Shown: positions 58,646 to 64,000 of the stretch, one piece after another | How positions within the stretch are numbered: position 1 is the first letter of the stretch | How the letters are laid out: every line of letters begins with the position of its first letter | Origin: Phycisphaerae bacterium | GTDB taxonomy: Bacteria > Planctomycetota > Phycisphaerae > Sedimentisphaerales > Anaerobacaceae | Length of the DNA stretch: 64,000 nucleotides | Direction of reading: 5' to 3' | Assembly (NCBI GenBank): GCA_030619925.1 | Contig: JAUXAL010000001.1 | Coordinates: 62,001 to 126,000 of the forward strand | Notes under the pieces: model-generated | Database searches by the model: none | What the model was told of the DNA's origin: nothing | The model's input: the letters and a program-made list of their open reading frames with translations, nothing else | Program-made: the position numbers and the translations under genes

Positions 58646-59431
58646 TCAGAATTCCTGCTCGTTTGGCTGAGATTCGGGAGCAGGCTCGACACTCGGTGCG
58701 GCGATACCAAACTCAGCCAGCTCGGGAGTTTGTGCCAGCAACTGCCGATATACAAGCGCGCTTGCTACTATGACCGTTGGATACGCTGCAAATACACCGA
58801 CAAGAAGGCAAAGCAAGCCCAACAGATTTATCAAGCCACATAAGATACCAAAGCCCAATAGGTACCATTTGACGCCCATTGTTGTTCGGCTGCTCGCCTT
58901 AAGCGCCTGAACAGGGCCAAGACCCTTATCGATGACAAAGTAGAAGCACAGGCCAAATTGAATTGCAAATCGCACAGCGAAAACGAGACCCACCGGAATG
59001 ATAAGCAGGAGCAAGAAGGGAAAACGTATTGCGGCAAGTAAGCCGGCTGCCAAAGCACACGGAACAATGACGGCCAACATAATAAGGCTGTAAAGAATTC
59101 CGGCCCCTAAATACCGCCAAAAACAATCCCATGCATCAAATAACATTCCGATGGGTGGCTTTCGCTCATCACAAAAGCTAAGGGCTATTTTAATCATGCC
59201 AATGCTTAAAACAATGCTGATTACAAAACCCAGAGCGATCAATAGAATATCTAACACAATGTGAGGTACCATAGGCAAATGCAGGTGTTTTGATATTGCC
59301 TTGACCATATCAGGCAAAATGGTGATTATTAGCCAGAGCAAACCCAGACCGACAAAGAACCAAAGATTTGATTTCATTGTGCGCCAGCCATACCCCAACA
59401 CGTCGGTGAAATTAAAAAATTTGCCTGTCAT
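58646..59431 (-). CDS. Hypothetical polytopic membrane protein (DUF975/YciC-like)
   Basis: A 261-residue protein with about six hydrophobic segments (LWFFVGLGLLWLIITILPD, IVLDILLIALGFVISIVLSI, ILYSLIMLAVIVPCALAAGL, FLLLLIIPVGLVFAVRFAI, YLLGFGILCGLINLLGLLCL). The phrase QFGLCFYFVIDKGLGPVQAL followed by KASSRTTMG is typical of DUF975/glycerophosphodiesterase-membrane-domain-like proteins. Function unknown. The C-terminal tail is acidic and Pro-rich. It is convergent with ftsI. Confidence 0.7.
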   Translation of the reverse strand: MTGKFFNFTDVLGYGWRTMKSNLWFFVGLGLLWLIITILPDMVKAISKHLHLPMVPHIVLDILLIALGFVISIVLSIGMIKIALSFCDERKPPIGMLFDAWDCFWRYLGAGILYSLIMLAVIVPCALAAGLLAAIRFPFLLLLIIPVGLVFAVRFAIQFGLCFYFVIDKGLGPVQALKASSRTTMGVKWYLLGFGILCGLINLLGLLCLLVGVFAAYPTVIVASALVYRQLLAQTPELAEFGIAAPSVEPAPESQPNEQEF

Positions 59432-59512
59432 AGGTTCCCTTTCAAAAATTTGTTACTTTCCTTTTTTTTGTCGCAAAATGTTGCTATGACGACTGAAGAT
59501 ATATGTGCCGTA

Positions 59513-61039
59513 TTAAAAATCGCGCACGATTACCCCATCTCTGCCTACCATGTACTGGTCTGAGCTTTTGACCTTCAGGTTATAGACCTTGCCGACAAAA
59601 GGCATTGCCCTGGTTACAACGCTCTTGATAGCAATTGTGCCGTTTAATGATTTCAGCTTCATACCACTTTGCAGATTCTGAGCAGCGACCCATTTTCCGG
59701 AATCAAGCATGAAGCAGTGTGCATCCACGACGCTAATGCGATTTCCGTTTTCGAGCGTTATATCGCGGCATTCGAAGGTTCCCTCGTGCTCTTCGAGTTT
59801 TTCTAAGCTCGCTGTTACAACACAGCCGACTTTACCGATTGTCTGGCCTGCGGTAACTTTCGAGATTTGCACGAGTGCCCCATCTACCCACACGGTTGTA
59901 TCAGCAAGGAAGCATCCCCTGCCTTTTGGTGGGGCTGGGGGTGGGGCTCGGCCTTTACCATCGTTTACCAGATATGAATCCAATCTATCGCCTGGCTCAC
60001 TGGCTCCGGGTATAGGTAAGCCGCCTCGTCGAATATCTCCGCCGTCCCAATAGGTGTAGATGTTATCATCATTGATGCCGCAGAAAGAGCGCTTTTCAAA
60101 GCGCACATGGCTGTCCATAAACAATACGTTTTGCCCTTCCTCCTGGTGGGCAATGGCGTTTCCATAATACACCGCTTCTCTACCGCCGTCAGGGTTGAAG
60201 AGACGTATGTCTTTGGCCTCTGCAGCGGGAGATTGTATCCATGGATTCCGGTCTGCTGCCACTGCCATGCCGGGCTCACTCGATGTGGTCAATGCATATA
60301 GGCCATAAGGCATATGGTAAGAGTAGCTGCAATGCCTTGATGGTTCTGGGCCGAAGTCCCAAAGATCAATAAGTTCTTTGTCACGTACGCCGTATTTGGC
60401 GGGCTTAAACTCTGTGGTTCCGTGATCGCCCTTACAGACAAACGACTTAGGCGTTACCTCGACATATTTGACCAAAAGATAGAAGCTGGACGAGATGGTA
60501 GCCTGGCCGCCGCTGCCGTCGGTCTGTAAGCCGTAGGCCTGATATCGGTTATTGGCCCGCCAGTCAGGTATGCGGTTACTCCACCTGCTGTTTCTGCCGC
60601 CGGCCCGCGGCAGTTCATCGTCGTAATCGTTGCTGTAGATAAGCATTGCCTTGCCAATACCGGATAGGTTCGCGCCGCAGACCATTCGAGAGGCGATCTC
60701 CCTGACCCTGGCCAGCGCCGGCATCAAGAGCAGGAATATCACGAAGGATACAAGCACGGGGACAACGATGCCGCCAATGGCAAAGCCTCTGCCGGTTAAT
60801 TTACCACCACTTTTCTCGATTCTCACAAGGCTGATAATACCGAGAATTATTGCGGGTATCGTGGTAAGACCCAATGTAAAAATACTCAGGATTCCAAGTA
60901 CAAGTGCTGCAATCGCCAGCCCACTTGTTTTGACACCGACACCCGGAGGCTGTGTTGGAGTGCTTGTCAATACCGAACTGCAGGAGTGGCACAATTGGGC
61001 ATCATCTGGATTTTCTGTTCCGCATTTTGGACAGTACAT
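59513..61039 (-). CDS. Zinc ribbon - DUF4190 - pseudopilin-like protein with C-terminal Hint domain
   Basis: A 508-residue fusion. Residues 1-22: zinc ribbon (CPKCGTENPDDAQLCHSC; Cys3, 6, 17, 20). About 35-110: DUF4190-like membrane segments (GLAIAALVLGILSIFTLGL). About 110-350: DUF1559-like body (VCGANLSGIGKAMLIYSNDY) ending HQEEGQNVLFMDSHVRFE. A Gly/Pro-rich linker (APPPAPPKGRG) leads to residues 376-508, a Hint domain: Cys376 in GCFLADTTVWVDG, block B His in VVDAHCFMLDSGKW, and final strands VYNLKVKSSDQYMVG and DGVIVRDF. Hint domains self-cleave proteins (inteins, hedgehog). The terminal His-Asn of inteins is absent, so only the N-side reaction seems possible. Confidence 0.85.
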   Translation of the reverse strand: MYCPKCGTENPDDAQLCHSCSSVLTSTPTQPPGVGVKTSGLAIAALVLGILSIFTLGLTTIPAIILGIISLVRIEKSGGKLTGRGFAIGGIVVPVLVSFVIFLLLMPALARVREIASRMVCGANLSGIGKAMLIYSNDYDDELPRAGGRNSRWSNRIPDWRANNRYQAYGLQTDGSGGQATISSSFYLLVKYVEVTPKSFVCKGDHGTTEFKPAKYGVRDKELIDLWDFGPEPSRHCSYSYHMPYGLYALTTSSEPGMAVAADRNPWIQSPAAEAKDIRLFNPDGGREAVYYGNAIAHQEEGQNVLFMDSHVRFEKRSFCGINDDNIYTYWDGGDIRRGGLPIPGASEPGDRLDSYLVNDGKGRAPPPAPPKGRGCFLADTTVWVDGALVQISKVTAGQTIGKVGCVVTASLEKLEEHEGTFECRDITLENGNRISVVDAHCFMLDSGKWVAAQNLQSGMKLKSLNGTIAIKSVVTRAMPFVGKVYNLKVKSSDQYMVGRDGVIVRDF

Positions 61040-61259
61040 TTATATTCTCCTTTCAATTTTAGATTTAGCCGGCAGCAAAATTCCACAACTCACTTGCAAT
61101 AAATAATAGGTTGTCAGCGAGGATTTTGCAATGATTTCTTCTTTTTGGGTTGGTGAGATTCTTTAGGATGGAGGCAGTTGCCGCTCTCTTACGGTCGTGG
61201 TTCTGTTTTAAAGAAACACATATATTTTTATGACCTGAATTGCGGGCAAATTCGTGACT

Positions 61260-61330
61260 TGTCATTCCGCACTTGATGCGGAATCCAGTTTTTCCGATAC
61301 CACTGGATTCCTGCTTCCGCAGGAATGACA
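61260..61330. mobile_element. MITE-like element TGTCATTCC...GGAATGACA
   Basis: Nine-base terminal inverted repeats at 61260-61268 and 61322-61330 enclose two hairpins (CCGCACTTGATGCGG and CCTGCTTCCGCAGG) around a central TTTTT. It is similar to the inner unit at 56154-56219. It lies just before the stop end of PBP2, in a 296-base gap without a gene. Confidence 0.7.
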
Positions 61331-61335
61331 GTCTT

Positions 61336-63516
61336 TCAAAGGAGCGGTTCGCCGATGTAGCCGGCGTCAATGCAAAACTGAATGATGTCGCGGGCTAAAG
61401 GCGCCGCGTCGCTTGAGCCGTGCTGGCCGCCTTCGACAACGACAGCAATTGAAATACTTCTACCCGCGCCGTCGGTGGCAAAGCCGGCAAACCAGGCGTT
61501 TTCCGGGGCTTCCGTTGAGCCGGTCTTGCCGTAAACCTCTGTGTCCTGCTTGGCAAGGCCGGCAAGGACAGGTGCAAATTCCGTGTAAGCTGTTCCGCCG
61601 GGCTCATTAACAACAGTGCTCATACCGTCGTAGATTACGGCTAAAGTCTGTGGTGAGATGTTAAGATAGATGCTGGATTCTCGATTCTCGATGCTCGCGG
61701 GTTCTTGTGGGCCTTCTAAAAACAACCGCGGCCGCTTATAGAATCCGCCGCGGGCGATAGCGGCCATTGCATTTGCTACCTGCAGCGGCGTAACCCGCAG
61801 ATTGCCCTGGCCTATACCGAAAAATCGTCTCTCGCCCTTCTTGAGCGGCGGTAACTGCTCAAGATTCGAAATCTCTTCTCTCGGAATACTGCTTGAGATT
61901 ATTCCAAGCGCTTGCCTAAAATCTCGATGCTCGATGCGCGATACTCTCCGCAGGACGCCTTGCGGCGGATGCTCGATGCTCGGTGCGCGAAAGTTGGGAG
62001 CCAATGGAATACCGTGGCCGTAGCCGAATTTAAAGAGCCATTGCTGCAGGAACCAAGGGTCGATTCTATCTGCAAGGCGGGAAAAATAGATGTTACAACT
62101 TCCCTTAATAGCGTTGTGGGCGCTATTGCCGCCATCGGATTGCCACTTACCATCGTGGCCCAGGCGATATCTGTTGTATATCCAGCAGCTCGGCCAGCCT
62201 CTTGGGGCCTTTTTAGCCGGACAGTTTATAATCGCGTCCGGCGTGATTTTTGCACTTTCGAGGCCGGCGATAAGAATCAACGGCTTTACAACTGAGCCGG
62301 GCGGATACTGCTTATTTATTGCTCGATTTATCAACGGCTCGTTGGGGTCGTTAACGAGAGCGCCGTAGTCATACCTGGCACGGTTCAAATCAAAGACCGG
62401 CATTGAAACCAGTGCGAGGATATCACCTGTACCGGCGTCAACGACAACTGCCGCCATTCCGGGTCCGCAATTCGGGTCGTGCCTGTAGCGGGCCAGATAG
62501 TTTTCTATTTTTCGCTGAAGCTCGATGTCCAGTGTCAGCGAAACGTCTTTGCCGAACCGTGTTTCGGTTCGACTTATTATCTGCAGGTCTATGTCGCGAA
62601 CGAGCTCACCCCGTCTGCCGCGAAGGATAGTCTCGCAAACGTACTCAACTCCATCCTCTCGTCCGCAGAGTTCTCCGCCCAAATAGCTTAATAGTCTGTC
62701 GTTGGCGAAAAGCTCTTTATCTTGTTTTTGTGTTGCCGGCCCGACCCAACCTATTGTCTGGGCGGCAACCGTACCGAATGGGTAGCTCCTCTGCTCTTTT
62801 GGGAGAATCTGGACACCATCAATGTTCAAAAATTCCAATTGAGCGGCAAAGATATCGTTATCAGTTTTTAACTCCAGCAAGGGCCAGTCTTTGTGCATTT
62901 CTGCGATATCAACTTCGTTCACAAGGCCGCGCCGTTTGATTGGGTCTCGCTGCTTTTTTTTAAAGTCAACTATCGCTTGGGAAACCGGGACGCTGATTAT
63001 GCTGTCATAGTTTTCAAAAACTTCAGAATTCGGGAAATTTCTTCGCCACGCTTGAAACACTCGCTGGTCCCAAACAAAATCGTTTATCTTTTGTATTTCG
63101 TCGGTTATTTTTGAAGGTTCAACCGATTTAAATTGCGCACATTTGTTAATTACCTGCTGCAAATCCTCAAGCCTGGCCCGGATTTCTTCTCTCGTTTTGG
63201 ATAGTGAGTTTGGATCAGTTTTTTTGGCTGCTCTTCGGAGTTTGCCCTGTTGGACGCGCTCATCCAAAAAAGAGCTGAATCTGTAATTTATATGCACCCA
63301 GAACCGTGGTTCATCGGCGGCTAATACCCTGCCCGTTCTGTCGAGTATTTTGCCTCTGATGGTTTTAAGCTGTAGAGACAGGCCTCTTTTCAGCTCCGCG
63401 ATATCATCCTGGACCGATGAGCCGGGCAGCAGCTGCATTTGCGCCAGGCGGAGCAAACATACCGCCAGAAGCAACGCGCTTAAGATTATAAAAATTTTGA
63501 TTCGCTTATCATACAT
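61336..63516 (-). CDS. mrdA: Penicillin-binding protein 2 (elongation transpeptidase)
   Basis: A 726-residue class B PBP of the rod system: membrane helix at about 8-28, pedestal (LKTIRGKILDRTGRVLAADE), transpeptidase motifs S408-V-V-K411 (PPGSVVKP), S473-C-N475 and K664-T-G666 (YGKTGSTE). It follows mreD as in mreBCD-mrdA operons. Residues 511-533 and 607-616 come from inserted CTCGATG repeats, and PPLKKGERRF (555-564) may come from a palindrome; the LTLDIELQRKIE and GIGQGNLRVTPLQVA blocks around them are normal. Confidence 0.92.
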   Translation of the reverse strand: MYDKRIKIFIILSALLLAVCLLRLAQMQLLPGSSVQDDIAELKRGLSLQLKTIRGKILDRTGRVLAADEPRFWVHINYRFSSFLDERVQQGKLRRAAKKTDPNSLSKTREEIRARLEDLQQVINKCAQFKSVEPSKITDEIQKINDFVWDQRVFQAWRRNFPNSEVFENYDSIISVPVSQAIVDFKKKQRDPIKRRGLVNEVDIAEMHKDWPLLELKTDNDIFAAQLEFLNIDGVQILPKEQRSYPFGTVAAQTIGWVGPATQKQDKELFANDRLLSYLGGELCGREDGVEYVCETILRGRRGELVRDIDLQIISRTETRFGKDVSLTLDIELQRKIENYLARYRHDPNCGPGMAAVVVDAGTGDILALVSMPVFDLNRARYDYGALVNDPNEPLINRAINKQYPPGSVVKPLILIAGLESAKITPDAIINCPAKKAPRGWPSCWIYNRYRLGHDGKWQSDGGNSAHNAIKGSCNIYFSRLADRIDPWFLQQWLFKFGYGHGIPLAPNFRAPSIEHPPQGVLRRVSRIEHRDFRQALGIISSSIPREEISNLEQLPPLKKGERRFFGIGQGNLRVTPLQVANAMAAIARGGFYKRPRLFLEGPQEPASIENRESSIYLNISPQTLAVIYDGMSTVVNEPGGTAYTEFAPVLAGLAKQDTEVYGKTGSTEAPENAWFAGFATDGAGRSISIAVVVEGGQHGSSDAAPLARDIIQFCIDAGYIGEPLL
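61668..61705. repeat. GATTCTCGATGCTCG repeat inside PBP2, copy 1
   Basis: GATGCTGGATTCTCGATTCT followed by CGATGCTCGCGGG, in frame, encoding ASIENRESSI on the minus strand. Confidence 0.75.
61921..61990. repeat. CTCGATGCTCGATG repeat inside PBP2, copy 2
   Basis: ATCTCGATGCTCGATGCGCG, ATACTCTCCG, a CGCAGGACGCCTTGCGGCGG hairpin-like part and ATGCTCGATGCTCGGTGCGC; encodes RAPSIEHPPQGVLRRVSRIE. Confidence 0.78.
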
Positions 63517-63558
63517 CGCATCTGATGTATCCTATCTCGTCACTTAAGAGATGCGGGT

Positions 63559-64000
63559 TTAGCGCCTGCTGAGGCGGTCTGTTTTTATACGCATCCACCA
63601 GGCTGACGGCAAGAACAAAAACGGCCCCACCAGGCTCGAGCACAGGGATGTCCAGAAAAGGACGGCGTATATGTTTGGCGGGGTCGGCTCACTCTTGAGA
63701 AAGCCTAAAAATTGGGCCAGGAGGCCGGCCAGAAGTGCGGTGATGAATATCGCAAGAGCCTGGTAAGGCATTTTTTTGATAGTGATAACACGGTGCAGGT
63801 GCGCAAGGGCGGTGCCAAAAAGACCAAAGCTGATTATTTGCGGGCCCATTGCAGAACCGACCATAATAATGTCCGCCGCAAAACCTATCGTGAAGGAGGT
63901 TATGATGGCCTTGGAGGTATTGCAGTAAATAGCAAAAAATACCAAGAGGATTAATAGCAAATCAGGCTTGATATTCAGATCTGCTAACAAGCTGGCCTGC
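63559..64000 (-). CDS. mreD: Rod shape-determining protein MreD (5' end beyond window)
   Basis: The visible part has the MreD pattern: QASLLADLNIKPDLLLILLV, then four more hydrophobic helices, ending WWMRIKTDRLSRR. The frame continues to the window edge, and the phrase LQASLL-like start indicates that about 15-25 N-terminal residues are missing. MreD is an inner-membrane component of the elongasome with MreC and PBP2, whose gene follows after 42 bases. Confidence 0.85.
   Translation of the reverse strand, partial: QASLLADLNIKPDLLLILLVFFAIYCNTSKAIITSFTIGFAADIIMVGSAMGPQIISFGLFGTALAHLHRVITIKKMPYQALAIFITALLAGLLAQFLGFLKSEPTPPNIYAVLFWTSLCSSLVGPFLFLPSAWWMRIKTDRLSRR

Overview
The window looks like a chromosomal piece of an uncultured planctomycete, most likely Phycisphaerae-like. 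I infer this from gene content alone: exported Gfo/Idh/MocA oxidoreductases, DUF1080 and ThuA proteins, sugar isomerases with Tat or lipoprotein leaders, DUF5916 and PQQ-repeat proteins, prepilin-like proteins with DUF1559-type ends, a Ser/Thr kinase with TPRs beside an FHA protein, and a reduced but present dcw cluster. No rRNA is present; there are two tRNAs (Leu-CAA and Gly-TCC).

Layout. 1-7.7 kb: an exported sugar isomerase (cut by the window edge), an AsmA-like protein, the kinase/FHA divergent pair, murA and a CPBP protease. 7.9-33.7 kb: an accessory glycan-degradation region containing GH116, DUF1080-ThuA, sugar isomerases, ThuA, Gfo/Idh/MocA enzymes, a DUF5916 outer-membrane protein, an enolase-superfamily enzyme, an exported nitrilase-type amidase, a CE15-like glucuronoyl esterase, a beta-helix protein, a PQQ-repeat protein, an Nramp-like transporter and a large acetyl-xylan-esterase-like protein. 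34-36.4 kb: a fused glycosyltransferase/six-hairpin protein. 36.6-43.7 kb: a co-directional operon rrf2-cysK-cysE-nadA-metY-nifU-nifS, preceded by a perfect palindrome that suits an IscR/CymR-like operator. 43.7-50.4 kb: a QueG-like reductase, tRNA-Leu, a lysine-rich microprotein, a GIY-YIG protein, proB-proA, tRNA-Gly and a pseudopilin. 50.4-53.3 kb: a gene-poor, repeat-rich stretch with decayed genes. 53.4-58.5 kb: a modified dcw cluster, mraZ-orf-rsmH-LysM-ftsL-ftsI. 58.6-64 kb: a membrane protein, a zinc-ribbon/pseudopilin/Hint fusion, and PBP2-mreD of the rod-shape system.

The most unusual aspect is the repeat load. At least six families of small repeats occupy most intergenic regions, and several enter coding sequence in frame. 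Degenerate short-word repeats lie at the ends of, or inside, CPBP, nadA, proB, ftsI and PBP2; palindromic hairpins lie inside GH116, CPBP, the enolase-family gene and the esterase. A separate roughly 70-base hairpin element occurs six times, always in the same orientation and only in the 7.7-31.4 kb accessory region. A second feature of interest is a pseudopilin-like protein ending in a Hint (hedgehog/intein-type) autoprocessing domain that lacks the terminal His-Asn.

How the genes may work together (inference): esterases, GH116, the beta-helix protein and the outer-membrane protein open plant or algal polysaccharides; Gfo/Idh oxidoreductases with DUF1080 and isomerases process oxidised sugars; the cysteine/Fe-S operon supplies sulfur and NAD precursors; the right end builds and divides the cell wall.
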